Below are positions 26,512 through 35,110 of a DNA stretch of 39,425 nucleotides, one piece after another. This stretch comes from Hungatella sp. Its GTDB lineage: Bacteria > Bacillota > Clostridia > Lachnospirales > Lachnospiraceae. Each line of letters begins with the position of its first letter. Within the stretch, counting starts at the first letter, position 1. Position numbers and translations under genes: made by a program. The notes under the pieces are model-generated. The model made no database searches. It was given only the letters and a program-made list of their open reading frames with translations, and was not told the DNA's origin. The DNA is taken from contig JAAWHU010000026.1 in assembly GCA_022796015.1 (NCBI GenBank), forward strand, positions 1 to 39,425, read 5' to 3'.

Positions 26512-27660
26512 ATGGCAAACAGAATCGTATTAAATGAAACCTCCTATCATGGAGCAGGCGCCATAAAGGAGATTCCCGCAGAGGTAAAGGGAAGAGGCTT
26601 TGGGAAAGCATTCCTATGCTCCGATCCTGACTTAATCAAATTCGGCGTGACAAAGAAAGTCACCGATGTTCTTGAGGCAGAGGGACTGGCATATGAGATT
26701 TATTCTGATATCAAAGCCAACCCTACCATTGAAAATGTGCAGTCCGGCGTAGCGGCCTTTAAGGCCTCCGGTGCAGACTATATTATCGCCATCGGCGGCG
26801 GCTCCTCCATGGATACAGCCAAGGCCGTAGGGATTATTATTACCAATCCTGAATTTGAGGATGTGAGAAGCTTAGAGGGCGTTGCGCCTACTAAGAAGCC
26901 CTGTGTGCCCATTATTGCAGTGCCCACCACAGCCGGTACGGCAGCAGAGGTTACCATCAACTATGTGATCACCGATGTGGAGAAGAAGAGAAAGTTCGTA
27001 TGTGTGGATACCCATGATATTCCTGTAGTGGCTGTCATTGATCCGGACATGATGGCCTCCATGCCAAAGGGCCTGACTGCCGCTACTGGTATGGATGCCC
27101 TGACTCATGCCATCGAAGGATATATTACCAAGGGCGCATGGGAGATGACGGATATGTTCCATCTGAAAGCCATTGAGATCATTGCCGGTTCCTTAAGAGG
27201 CGCTGTTGACAATACTCCTGAGGGGCGTGAGGGCATGGCTTTGGGACAGTATGTGGCAGGCATGGGCTTTTCCAATGTAGGTCTTGGGATCGTTCACTCC
27301 ATGGCCCACTCCCTTGGAGCTGTCTATGACACGCCTCACGGTGTGGCTAACGCCATTCTCCTTCCCACGGTTATGGAATACAACGCCTCCTGCACCGGCG
27401 ACAAGTACAAATATATTGCCAAGGCAATGGGCGTAGAGGGCACGGAAGCCATGAGCCAGGAGGAATACCGCAAGGCTGCCGTAGATGCCGTGAAGAAGCT
27501 TTCCCAGGATGTGGGAATTCCGGCGGATTTAAAAGAGATCGTGAAGGAAGAGGATATCCAGTTCCTGGCCGAATCCGCTTTCGCAGACGCCTGCCGTCCA
27601 GGCAATCCCAGAGATACCTCTGTGGAGGAGATTATCGGATTGTACAAATCACTGATGTAA
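26512..27660 (+). CDS. fucO: Lactaldehyde reductase, iron-containing alcohol dehydrogenase
   Basis: The start at 26512 (MANRIVLNETSYHGAGAI) follows AAAAAGGAGAG. The 382-aa sequence matches E. coli FucO closely along its length: AIGGGSSMDTAKAVGII (NAD site), VPTTAGTAAEVTINYVITD, ATGMDALTHAIEGYI, and the metal ligands in GIVHSMAHSLGAVYDTPHG. It interconverts lactaldehyde and 1,2-propanediol with NADH, usually in fucose or rhamnose fermentation. No fucose genes are nearby, so it may also serve as a general aldehyde or glycerol/diol dehydrogenase. Confidence 0.92.
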   Translation: MANRIVLNETSYHGAGAIKEIPAEVKGRGFGKAFLCSDPDLIKFGVTKKVTDVLEAEGLAYEIYSDIKANPTIENVQSGVAAFKASGADYIIAIGGGSSMDTAKAVGIIITNPEFEDVRSLEGVAPTKKPCVPIIAVPTTAGTAAEVTINYVITDVEKKRKFVCVDTHDIPVVAVIDPDMMASMPKGLTAATGMDALTHAIEGYITKGAWEMTDMFHLKAIEIIAGSLRGAVDNTPEGREGMALGQYVAGMGFSNVGLGIVHSMAHSLGAVYDTPHGVANAILLPTVMEYNASCTGDKYKYIAKAMGVEGTEAMSQEEYRKAAVDAVKKLSQDVGIPADLKEIVKEEDIQFLAESAFADACRPGNPRDTSVEEIIGLYKSLM

Positions 27661-27687
27661 AGCTTAGGGCTTATAGCCCAGGCAAGA

Positions 27688-27745
27688 GAAATCCCTGCCC
27701 AGTCAATGTCACGCAGACATTTGATTCCCGGCAGGGATTCTTTTT
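27688..27745 (+). terminator. Intrinsic terminator of fucO
   Basis: AATCCCTGCC (27690-27699) pairs perfectly with GGCAGGGATT (27730-27739) across a 30-nt loop that itself can pair, then CTTTTT. Confidence 0.88.
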
Positions 27746-27951
27746 ATGCCATTACAGTACAATGGCAAGAAAAGGTTAAGTAAAAAGTAAAAAAAGAATG
27801 GGGGAAATATGATAGAATAAAAAGGTATTTTGCCAAAAAATTTTGGGCTTTTGCGTTTGTGTACCGGCGATGGGGAATACAGCTGCCTTCCGGACGGCCC
27901 CCTTCCCCCTGAACGAAAAAGCATAGTTAAGAGACACAAGGAGAGAACGAT

Positions 27952-29670
27952 ATGAGAGATAGGAAATATTTGATGAAACGCTGTCAAAGCCTGATGTTTG
28001 CGGGAGCTGTTGCAGTGATGGCGGGACTGGGGACGCAGACTGTATGGGCCAATGGACCGGGGGAGGCAGGGCAGCCTTCTTTCAATCCCACTGAGGCAGG
28101 CCCGGGGACGTCGGGGCCGGGAAGCAGCGGAGGCCCCGGGAGCAGCGTGAGCCCCGCCCCGGGAAGCACCGGTGGCCCCGGAGGCAGCGGGACTCCGTCT
28201 CAGCCTGAGACTTCCACATCCAATCCCAATGCCTGGAAAAGGTCCGGTGGGAATTATGTGATGCCGGATGGGTCTATGATTACCAATGTGTTCCGCAGAG
28301 GAATCGATGTGTCCCGCTGGCAGGGGGAGATAAACTGGAGTCAGGTTGCAGCAGATGACGTGTCTTTTGTTATGCTGGGAACCCGGTCTAAGGGGGAGGT
28401 AGATCCTAATTTCCACAGGAATATCCAGGGAGCCGTAAGCGCGGGAGTCCAGGTGGGGGCTTATATCTATTCCCTGGCCACCACACCTGAGATGGCTCTG
28501 GAGGAGGCGGATTTTGTCATCAATCTGATTAAAGATTATCCGGTATCCTACCCGGTGGCCCTCGACATGGAGGACAGCGTCCAGGCTGCTCTTTCTGCGG
28601 ATGAGCTGGCGGCCATTGCCAACGCGTTCTGCCAAAGGATTGCGGGAGCCGGATATTATCCTATCATATATGCCAATGAATATTGGCTCAACAATCACCT
28701 GGATATGTCAAAGATGAACTATCCTGTGTGGGTGGCCAGGTACAATCAAAAACCTACATATTCTTCCCCTGTTATGTGGCAGGCCACAAGCACCGGGTCT
28801 GTAAAAGGAATCGGCACCAACGTGGATATTGATTTTCAGTTCCATGATTTCTCATCGGTGATTCCGGCCAATACCTGGAGGAACATCGGAGGCAATTACT
28901 TCTACTATGCCGATTACGCCATGCAGAAGGACAGCTGGATCCATGATGGAGATGGCTGGTATTACATGGGGCAGGACGGACTGGCTCTCAAGAACTGGCA
29001 GATGTTAGGCGGGGAGCGGTATTATCTGGATGCTGATTCCGGAAAGATGCGTTATGGCTGGATGCAGGATGGAAGCTCCTGGTATTATCTGGGCAGTTCC
29101 GGCGCGGCAGTGAAGGGCTGGATCAATGACAATGGTACCTGGTATTACGGAGATCAGGGAGAAGGCGCTATGCGCACAGGCTGGCTGGAGGATGGAGGCC
29201 AGTTCTACTATCTCAATGACTCGGGCAGGATGGTCACCGGCTGGGTCAGCCAGGATAACCGGTGGTACTATATGGGCGGCAGCGGCGCCATGTCAAGAGG
29301 CTGGATTCAGGATGGGGACAGCTGGTATTATCTGGATCAAAACGGTGTGATGCAGACTGGCTGGAAGGAGGATAACGGCCACAGATATTTCCTGAAAGAA
29401 AGCGGACAGAGGGCAGAAGGCTGGCGGCAGGTCGATGGAATCTGGTACTATTTTGACGAGGAAGGCCGCATGACCACGGATTGGCAGATGGTGGATGGTT
29501 CCTGGTATTATCTTGGAAGTGACGGTCATTTGGCGACAGGCCTGACTCAGGTGAACGGGGTGAATTATTACTTGAGCCCGGAGGATGGACGAATGGCGGC
29601 AGATACCACCTTGACAGTGGGAGATGTGACTTATCATGCAGATGCAAGCGGAGCTCTTACGATAAACTAA
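27952..29670 (+). CDS. Secreted GH25 lysozyme with choline-binding-like repeats
   Basis: The 572-aa protein has a signal peptide ending near VWA-N (residue about 35) and a Pro/Gly/Ser-rich linker to residue about 105. A GH25 lysozyme domain follows (residues about 115-300: RGIDVSRWQG, YPVALDMEDS with D205/E207, VDIDFQ). About a dozen 20-residue cell-wall-binding repeats then run from about residue 306, of the form GWxxDGxxWYYLxxxGxM. GH25 enzymes cut the MurNAc-GlcNAc bond; the repeats anchor to wall teichoic or choline polymers. ATG follows AAGGAGAG. The leader (27746-27951) shows no clear promoter but can fold GGGGAA to TTCCCC. Confidence 0.93.
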   Translation: MRDRKYLMKRCQSLMFAGAVAVMAGLGTQTVWANGPGEAGQPSFNPTEAGPGTSGPGSSGGPGSSVSPAPGSTGGPGGSGTPSQPETSTSNPNAWKRSGGNYVMPDGSMITNVFRRGIDVSRWQGEINWSQVAADDVSFVMLGTRSKGEVDPNFHRNIQGAVSAGVQVGAYIYSLATTPEMALEEADFVINLIKDYPVSYPVALDMEDSVQAALSADELAAIANAFCQRIAGAGYYPIIYANEYWLNNHLDMSKMNYPVWVARYNQKPTYSSPVMWQATSTGSVKGIGTNVDIDFQFHDFSSVIPANTWRNIGGNYFYYADYAMQKDSWIHDGDGWYYMGQDGLALKNWQMLGGERYYLDADSGKMRYGWMQDGSSWYYLGSSGAAVKGWINDNGTWYYGDQGEGAMRTGWLEDGGQFYYLNDSGRMVTGWVSQDNRWYYMGGSGAMSRGWIQDGDSWYYLDQNGVMQTGWKEDNGHRYFLKESGQRAEGWRQVDGIWYYFDEEGRMTTDWQMVDGSWYYLGSDGHLATGLTQVNGVNYYLSPEDGRMAADTTLTVGDVTYHADASGALTIN

Positions 29671-29712
29671 GAGATGCTGCCGGCCTCGGGCCGGAGGAAG
29701 CAGGAAAGGAAC

Positions 29713-30345
29713 ATGGACGGTATGGAGAAACAGGTCTTGGAGTATCTTGGCAGTGCCGGGAAGGTGCTTGTAGGTATCGGAGGAGAGTGGAAAGCCGACA
29801 AGGAGCCTCAGATCCTTCAGGCATACGAGGCCCTGGCAAGGCTGCTTGAGGATAAGGACTATTTTATTGTGACCACCAATACAGATGCGGTGATTTATGA
29901 CAGCTCATTGGATTCGGAAAGAATCGTGGCGCCCTGCGGCAACGTTACCTGGCGCCAATGTTCTAAAGCCTGCACAAAGGATATCTGGGAGCCGGGGGAG
30001 ATTCCCGACGACCTCTGTCCCCACTGCGGGGCGCCCTTGACGGGCAACACAAGGGAGGCGGAAACCTATATTGAGGAGGGGTATCTGCCCCAATGGCAGA
30101 GGTATACGAGCTGGCTTGCCAGAACCATGAATCAGGAGCTTTTGGTGCTGGAGCTGGGAGAGGGCTTTAAGGTACCTACCGTGATTCGGTGGCCCTTTGA
30201 AAAGACCGTTTACTTTAACCGCAAGTCTCGCATGTACCGGGTTCATCAGTCTTTAAGCCAGGTGACGGAGGAAATCCGGGAACGTGCCCTACCCGTGCCG
30301 GAAAATTCGGCAGAATGGGTAAGAAAGCTGGAAAAATTATTGTAA
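29713..30345 (+). CDS. Divergent Sir2-like (sirtuin) protein with two cysteine pairs
   Basis: I place the start at 29713 (MDGMEKQVLEYLGSAG), behind AGGAAAGG; the ATG at 29674 lies in a GC-rich hairpin. The 210-aa product resembles sirtuins: VLVGIGGEW in place of the GAGIS loop, FIVTTNTD for the TQNxD motif, zinc-type cysteines CSKAC and CPHC, and ELGEGFKVPTVIRWPFE near the NAD-binding end. The catalytic His of the HG motif appears as Cys (APCGNVTWRQC). Such proteins may lack deacetylase activity or do ADP-ribosyl chemistry. It sits 42 bp after the lysozyme gene. Confidence 0.68.
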   Translation: MDGMEKQVLEYLGSAGKVLVGIGGEWKADKEPQILQAYEALARLLEDKDYFIVTTNTDAVIYDSSLDSERIVAPCGNVTWRQCSKACTKDIWEPGEIPDDLCPHCGAPLTGNTREAETYIEEGYLPQWQRYTSWLARTMNQELLVLELGEGFKVPTVIRWPFEKTVYFNRKSRMYRVHQSLSQVTEEIRERALPVPENSAEWVRKLEKLL

Positions 30346-30368
30346 TTTTCATGGGAATTATGTATAAT
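30340..30368 (+). promoter_or_regulatory. Promoter of hisH-hisF
   Basis: TTGTAA (30340-30345), 17 bp, perfect TATAAT (30363-30368). The -35 overlaps the stop codon of the sirtuin-like gene. Confidence 0.75.
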
Positions 30369-30379
30369 TGTGAAAGAAT

Positions 30380-30418
30380 TCTCAGCAGACAGGGGGGGCG
30401 CTCTCTTGTCTGCCGAGA
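30380..30418 (+). promoter_or_regulatory. Leader hairpin upstream of hisH
   Basis: TCTCAGCAGACA and TGTCTGCCGAGA pair over 12 positions with one mismatch, around a G-rich loop. It lies just after the predicted transcription start, 32 bp before the hisH ATG. Only TAATTTT follows, so it may be a weak attenuator or an mRNA 5' stabiliser. No histidine-rich leader peptide is visible. Confidence 0.5.
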
Positions 30419-30449
30419 GTAATTTTACCCGCGAAAAGGGGATGACCAT

Positions 30450-31055
30450 ATGGTTGCCATCATTGATTATGATGCCGGGAATTTAAAAAGTGTGGAGAAA
30501 GCCCTGGATTTTCTTGGACAGAGGACTGTGATCACAAGAGATCGGAGAGAGATCCTTGGAGCGGACAAGATTATACTGCCAGGTGTGGGAGCCTTCGGCG
30601 ATGCCATGGGAAGGCTTTCTCAGTATGGCCTGGTGGAGGTGATCCGGCAGGCGGCAGAGGAGAAGATTCCGTTTCTGGGCATCTGCCTGGGGCTGCAGCT
30701 GATGTTTGAGAGCAGCGAGGAGAGTCAGGGAGTACGGGGATTGGGGCTTTTGAAGGGAAGGATCTTAAAGATTCCCCCTTGTCTGGGGCTTAAGATTCCC
30801 CATATGGGCTGGAATTCTCTGGATATCAGGCCGGGCTCCAGGCTGTTTGCAGGGATTCCATCAGGAGCTTATGTGTACTTTGTCCATTCCTATTATCTGA
30901 GGGCTGAGGATGAGGCAGTGGTTGCGGCCTCCACAGAATACAGCACCCATATTCACGGGGCAGTGGAGACAGGGAATCTCTTTGCCTGCCAGTTCCATCC
31001 GGAGAAAAGCGGGGATGTGGGGCTTAAGATCCTGAAAAATTTTGTGGAGATGTGA
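30450..31055 (+). CDS. hisH: Imidazole glycerol phosphate synthase, glutaminase subunit
   Basis: The 201-aa class I glutamine amidotransferase has the oxyanion [10 protein letters not shown] loop, nucleophile Cys in [14 protein letters not shown], and His/Glu in [10 protein letters not shown]. It supplies ammonia to HisF in histidine (and purine by-product AICAR) synthesis. hisF starts 13 bp after its stop. The other his genes are not in this window, so the pathway is split in this genome or the rest is elsewhere. AAAAGGGGATG precedes the ATG. Confidence 0.96.
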   Translation: MVAIIDYDAGNLKSVEKALDFLGQRTVITRDRREILGADKIILPGVGAFGDAMGRLSQYGLVEVIRQAAEEKIPFLGICLGLQLMFESSEESQGVRGLGLLKGRILKIPPCLGLKIPHMGWNSLDIRPGSRLFAGIPSGAYVYFVHSYYLRAEDEAVVAASTEYSTHIHGAVETGNLFACQFHPEKSGDVGLKILKNFVEM

Positions 31056-31068
31056 TAGGGAGGAGTCT

Positions 31069-31830
31069 ATGTTTACAAAACGAATTATTCCCTGTCTGGA
31101 TGTGCACAACGGCCGGGTGGTGAAGGGCGTCAATTTCGTGAATCTGAAGGATGCAGGAGATCCGGTGGAGATTGGGGCGGCTTACGGGAGAGCCGGGGCG
31201 GATGAACTGGTATTTTTGGATATTACCGCTTCTTCCGAGGCAAGGGACACTATGGTGGATATGGTGCGGAGAGTCGCCCAGACCGTGTTTATTCCTTTTA
31301 CTGTAGGCGGCGGCATCCGAACCGTGGAGGATTTCAGGCGGCTTCTGCGGGAGGGAGCAGATAAGATCTCAATTAATTCTTCTGCCATCGACAATCCGGG
31401 CCTTATCCGGGATGCTGCAGAAAAGTTCGGCAGACAGTGTGTGGTAGTAGCCATTGATGCCAAGAAGAGGGCGGATGGATCCGGCTGGAATGTGTACAAG
31501 CACGGAGGCAGGATCGATACGGGGCTGGACGCTGTGGAGTGGGCCAGGAAGGCCGACAGCCTTGGAGCAGGGGAGATTCTCCTTACCAGTATGGACTGTG
31601 ATGGCACCAAGAAGGGTTATGACTGCCGGCTTACGTCTGTGATCGCCCAGAATGTGTCGGTTCCTGTCATCGCCTCAGGCGGCGCAGGGACAAAGGAACA
31701 TTTTTATGAAGCCCTCACAGAAGGGCAGGCAGATGCGGCTCTGGCGGCATCTCTCTTCCATTATAAAGAGCTGGAGATCAAAGATCTGAAATCCTATCTC
31801 TATGACAGAGGGGTCTCCGTGCGGACATGA
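31069..31830 (+). CDS. hisF: Imidazole glycerol phosphate synthase, cyclase subunit
   Basis: The ATG at 31069 ([20 protein letters not shown]) follows AGGGAGGAG. The 253-aa (beta/alpha)8 barrel has catalytic Asp in IIPCLDV and in [14 protein letters not shown], with phosphate loops [11 protein letters not shown] and [11 protein letters not shown]. It combines PRFAR with HisH-derived ammonia to give imidazole glycerol phosphate and AICAR. The gene is coupled to hisH. Confidence 0.96.
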   Translation: MFTKRIIPCLDVHNGRVVKGVNFVNLKDAGDPVEIGAAYGRAGADELVFLDITASSEARDTMVDMVRRVAQTVFIPFTVGGGIRTVEDFRRLLREGADKISINSSAIDNPGLIRDAAEKFGRQCVVVAIDAKKRADGSGWNVYKHGGRIDTGLDAVEWARKADSLGAGEILLTSMDCDGTKKGYDCRLTSVIAQNVSVPVIASGGAGTKEHFYEALTEGQADAALAASLFHYKELEIKDLKSYLYDRGVSVRT

Positions 31831-31902
31831 ACGAAAAAGCCGGAAAGGATGCCGGGGAATATCCGGGGAAGAAGGATAATACATTAAGAAAAGAGGAAAA
31901 CT

Positions 31903-32577
31903 ATGGGAGCTATACAGAATGACTGGCTGGAAGCAGTAGGAGAGGAATTTAAAAAGCCCTATTACAAGGAGCTGTATGAATTCGTAAAAGAGGAGTACAA
32001 TACAAAGACCGTGTATCCTCCGTCGGAGGATATCTTTAATGCCCTTCACCTAACCGCACTAAAAGACGTGAAGGTGCTGGTTCTGGGCCAGGATCCTTAT
32101 CACAATGTGAATCAGGCTCATGGATTGTCCTTTTCTGTTCTGCCGGGACAGAAGACGCCGCCCTCTCTCCAGAATATTTACAGGGAGCTTCACGACGATT
32201 TAGGCTGCTATATTCCCAATAACGGTTATCTGGAAAAATGGGCGAAGCAGGGCGTGCTGATGCTCAATACCGTATTGACCGTATGTGCCCACAAGCCCAA
32301 TTCCCACCAGGGAAAAGGCTGGGAGAAGTTTACGGATGCGATCATTGAGGCAGTCAATGGGCAGGACCGTCCCATAGTGTATCTTCTGTGGGGGCGTCCG
32401 GCTCAGAGCAAGATTCCCATGCTGAATAATCCAAAGCATTTGATCCTGAAGGCTCCTCATCCAAGTCCCTACTCTGCGGACAGGGGATTTTTCGGATGCC
32501 GCCATTTCAGTCAGGCCAATGAATTTTTAAGGGCCAACGGTGCAGAACCTGTTGACTGGCAGATTGAAAATATTTAG
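31903..32577 (+). CDS. ung: Uracil-DNA glycosylase
   Basis: The 224-aa family-1 enzyme has [20 protein letters not shown] (catalytic Asp and uracil pocket) and the [11 protein letters not shown] loop with the catalytic His. It removes uracil from DNA. It follows hisF after 72 bp and is 11 bp before uppP, so ung and uppP share a transcript. AAGAGGAAAACT precedes the ATG. Confidence 0.96.
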   Translation: MGAIQNDWLEAVGEEFKKPYYKELYEFVKEEYNTKTVYPPSEDIFNALHLTALKDVKVLVLGQDPYHNVNQAHGLSFSVLPGQKTPPSLQNIYRELHDDLGCYIPNNGYLEKWAKQGVLMLNTVLTVCAHKPNSHQGKGWEKFTDAIIEAVNGQDRPIVYLLWGRPAQSKIPMLNNPKHLILKAPHPSPYSADRGFFGCRHFSQANEFLRANGAEPVDWQIENI

Positions 32578-32588
32578 AGGAGAGCGTA

Positions 32589-33476
32589 ATGAGTGTCATT
32601 GAAGTGTTGAAGGTCCTGGTGTTCGGAATTGTGGAAGGCTTTACGGAATGGCTTCCCATCAGCAGTACAGGACATATGATCCTGTTGGATGATCTGATTC
32701 ATCTGAATGTGACAGATGAGTTCCGCGAAGTATTCATGGTAGTGATCCAGCTGGGAGCCATCCTGGCAGTGGTTCTCCTCTATTTTAAGAAGCTGAATCC
32801 CTTTGTCCCTTTAAGGAGCATAAGGGGGCGGGATCTGTCGGGAGTGTGGGCCATTGGCAAGGCGGCGGCAGTGAAAAAGCACACAATGATTCTGTGGATG
32901 AAGGTGGTGGTTGCCTGCCTTCCGGCCGCGATTGTGGGAATTCCCTTAGATGACTGGATGGAAGCTCATCTTCGCAGTAGCTATGTGGTGGCGGCCATGC
33001 TGATCCTGTACGGAGTTCTTTTTATTGTTGTGGAGAACAGGAATTATGGCCAAAGGCCTGCAGTGGAGAGGACAGGGCAGATATCTGTCCGCCTGGCGTT
33101 CTATATCGGACTGTTCCAGGTCCTTTCTCTTGTACCCGGAACCTCCCGTTCAGGAGCCACTATTCTCGGAGCCATGATTCTGGGATGCTCGCGCAGTGCG
33201 GCGGCGGAATTCTCATTCTTTTTAGGAATCCCGGTAATGTTCGGGGCAAGCCTGCTAAAGCTGGTGAAGTTCGGCTTCCACTTTACGGGAGCTGAGGTAT
33301 TTACCCTGATTTTCGGTATGGTGGTGGCATTTTTGGTGTCTGTCTATTCCATCAAGTTTTTAATGAGCTATATCAGGAGAAATGATTTTAAACTCTTCGG
33401 ATATTATCGGATTGTACTGGGAATCATAGTGTTTTTATATTTTGGAATCAAGGCTCTTATGGCTTTTTGGGCATGA
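32589..33476 (+). CDS. uppP: Undecaprenyl-diphosphatase UppP (BacA)
   Basis: The 295-aa membrane protein has both signature motifs, [15 protein letters not shown] and [14 protein letters not shown], and about eight hydrophobic segments. It recycles undecaprenyl diphosphate for peptidoglycan synthesis and gives bacitracin resistance. It is the last gene of the ung transcript, behind AGAGGAGAG. Confidence 0.95.
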   Translation: MSVIEVLKVLVFGIVEGFTEWLPISSTGHMILLDDLIHLNVTDEFREVFMVVIQLGAILAVVLLYFKKLNPFVPLRSIRGRDLSGVWAIGKAAAVKKHTMILWMKVVVACLPAAIVGIPLDDWMEAHLRSSYVVAAMLILYGVLFIVVENRNYGQRPAVERTGQISVRLAFYIGLFQVLSLVPGTSRSGATILGAMILGCSRSAAAEFSFFLGIPVMFGASLLKLVKFGFHFTGAEVFTLIFGMVVAFLVSVYSIKFLMSYIRRNDFKLFGYYRIVLGIIVFLYFGIKALMAFWA

Positions 33477-33488
33477 ATTCAGAAATTT

Positions 33489-33543
33489 GTACACAAAAAA
33501 GGTGAAAGATTCGTCTGTAAGCGAGTCTTTCACCTTTGTGCAC
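33489..33543. terminator. Long hairpin terminator between convergent genes
   Basis: Left arm 33489-33509 (containing ACAAAAAAGGTGAAAGA) pairs with right arm 33526-33543 (TCTTTCACCTTTGTGCAC). The A-rich left and T-rich right arms can stop transcription from uppP, and possibly from the minus-strand gene. Confidence 0.7.
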
Positions 33544-33586
33544 GATTACTGGTGTCTGATAAAACCATTCATTATCCTCTCTTGCT

Positions 33587-33832
33587 TTAAGGTGCAAACA
33601 ATCTTTCAATCCGCTCCTCTGCATGTTTTTCGTCGCTGCCGCTAAAAAAGAACAACTGTGTCTGGGCGCGCGTATCGAATCCTTGTATCATCGCCTCGTA
33701 GTCTTTCACGTTAATCCTGGATGCTTCATACTCTACAAAAATGTCGCAGTCACAGGATTTCGCAGTCGTGATAAGTACGGTCAATGGAATAGGATGATAC
33801 CTTTGGCGAATATCCATTGCCTTCCGTAACAT
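33587..33832 (-). CDS. HPr-like protein with altered regulatory site
   Basis: The 81-aa protein aligns with HPr: H13 (RYHPIPLT) matches the phosphohistidine H15 of LHARPAT, CDIFVEYEASRINVKD matches the core strand, and LFFFSGSDEKHAEERIERLF matches the C-terminal helix. The Arg beside the active His is Ile, and the regulatory Ser46 position is Asp (NVKDYE versus NVKSIM). It may be a Crh-like signalling form or a degenerate carrier. AAGGAGG lies 7 bases before the ATG, and it has its own promoter. Confidence 0.7.
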   Translation of the reverse strand: MLRKAMDIRQRYHPIPLTVLITTAKSCDCDIFVEYEASRINVKDYEAMIQGFDTRAQTQLFFFSGSDEKHAEERIERLFAP

Positions 33833-33891
33833 AACTCAGCCTCCTTACCTGTAGGGAAACATTAATATGGCGATATATAACTTTCCCTTTT

Positions 33892-33920
33892 ATTGTAGCA
33901 CGTCTAAAACAAATTTTCAA
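33892..33920 (-). promoter_or_regulatory. Promoter of the HPr-like gene
   Basis: On the minus strand TTGAAA (33915-33920), 17 bp, TACAAT (33892-33897), about 60 bp upstream of the start codon. Confidence 0.7.
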
Positions 33921-33998
33921 GCAAGGAGACTGAAAAAGTCTTAAAAAACTCGAAAGAAATTAGTAAATATTAACGAAATTTCGTAATAAACGGAAGGT

Positions 33999-35027
33999 CT
34001 ACAGGCCTTCGGCAATTTCATAGAGCAATTTTTCTGAATCTTTCCATCCAAGGCAGGGATCGGTGATGGATTTCCCATAGCAGTGTTCCCCGATTTTCTG
34101 ACAGCCCGGTTCGATGTAGCTCTCAATCATAACACCTTTTACCATGTCCTTGATCTCCAAAGAGTGGCGGCGGCTGTGAAGAACCTCCTTCACAATCCGG
34201 ATCTGTTCCATATACTGTTTGCCGGAGTTAGAGTGATTGCCATCCACGATGCAGGCCGGGTTTTTCAGCTCTCTTTTGCTGTACAGCTCGTGGAGAAGGA
34301 TCAGATCCTCATAATGGTAGTTGGGAAGGTTCTGCCCATGTTTGTTCACTGCGCCCCGGAGGATGGTGTGAGTCAGGGGATTGCCGGAAGTCTTTACCTC
34401 CCATCCCCGGAAAATAAATTCGTGGGAACCCTGGGCGGCTACCACAGAGTTGAGCATAACTGACAGATCGCCGCTTGTAGGATTTTTCATGCCAACAGGC
34501 ACATCACAGCCGCTGGCCACCAGACGATGCTGCTGGTTCTCCACAGAACGCGCGCCTACGGCCACATAGGACATCAGGTCATCCAGATAACGCAGGTTTT
34601 CCGGGTAGAGCATTTCGTCGGCAGTGGTAAGACCTGTCTCCTGAACCACATGCATATGCATCTTGCGGATGGCAATAAGACCCTCATACATGTCGGGGCG
34701 TTTCTCAGGGTCAGGCTGATGGAGAAGCCCTTTGTAGCCTTCTCCGGTGGTGCGGGGCTTGTTGGTATATACTCTTGGAATGATAATAAGCCGGTCTTTT
34801 ACTTTCTCCTGCACCGGAACCAGACGGCTTGCATAATCCAGGACAGCCTCCTCGTTATCTGCCGAGCAGGGTCCGATAATGACCAAAAATTTGTCACTCT
34901 CACCGGTCAGCACATCTCTGATCTCCTGGTCACGCCTTTCCTTCAGAGAAGCCAACCCTGCCGGAAGCGGAAACTGCTGGCGAATCTCAGCCGGTGAAGG
35001 CAGCATATTTATAAATTCTAATCCCAT
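33999..35027 (-). CDS. 3-deoxy-7-phosphoheptulonate (DAHP) synthase, class I
   Basis: The 342-aa protein matches AroF/AroG/AroH: IIGPCSADNEEAVLDYA, PRVYTNKPRTTGEGYKG, GARSVENQQHR, GMKNPTSGDLSVM and DGNHSNSGKQ. It condenses PEP and erythrose-4-phosphate, the first step of aromatic amino acid synthesis. Which amino acid inhibits it cannot be told. It stands alone with its own promoter, without other aro genes nearby. GGAG precedes the ATG. Confidence 0.95.
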   Translation of the reverse strand: MGLEFINMLPSPAEIRQQFPLPAGLASLKERRDQEIRDVLTGESDKFLVIIGPCSADNEEAVLDYASRLVPVQEKVKDRLIIIPRVYTNKPRTTGEGYKGLLHQPDPEKRPDMYEGLIAIRKMHMHVVQETGLTTADEMLYPENLRYLDDLMSYVAVGARSVENQQHRLVASGCDVPVGMKNPTSGDLSVMLNSVVAAQGSHEFIFRGWEVKTSGNPLTHTILRGAVNKHGQNLPNYHYEDLILLHELYSKRELKNPACIVDGNHSNSGKQYMEQIRIVKEVLHSRRHSLEIKDMVKGVMIESYIEPGCQKIGEHCYGKSITDPCLGWKDSEKLLYEIAEGL

Positions 35028-35058
35028 AATCTAGCACTCCTTTCAATAAACAGGCATT

Positions 35059-35088
35059 ATTATAATATAAAAAAGCCAAAAATGTAAA
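35059..35088 (-). promoter_or_regulatory. Promoter of the DAHP synthase gene
   Basis: On the minus strand TTTACA (35083-35088), 18 bp, perfect TATAAT (35059-35064), about 30 bp before the start codon. No T-box or trp-type leader is seen. Confidence 0.7.
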
Positions 35089-35110
35089 GCGAATTTTATG
35101 TTTTTTAGTC

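Noticed and set aside
27709..28698. 329-aa open frame on the minus strand
   Set aside because: It runs across the fucO terminator and antisense to the lysozyme signal peptide and GH25 domain; its Pro/Arg-rich content comes from the GC-rich linker.
28876..29640. DNA tandem repeat of mobile origin
   Set aside because: The periodicity is explained by the protein's cell-wall-binding repeats, with diverged codons between units.
33477..33645. 67-aa open frame at 33442-33645 (plus)
   Set aside because: It starts inside uppP, runs through the terminator hairpin and is antisense to the HPr-like gene; no ribosome binding site or homology.
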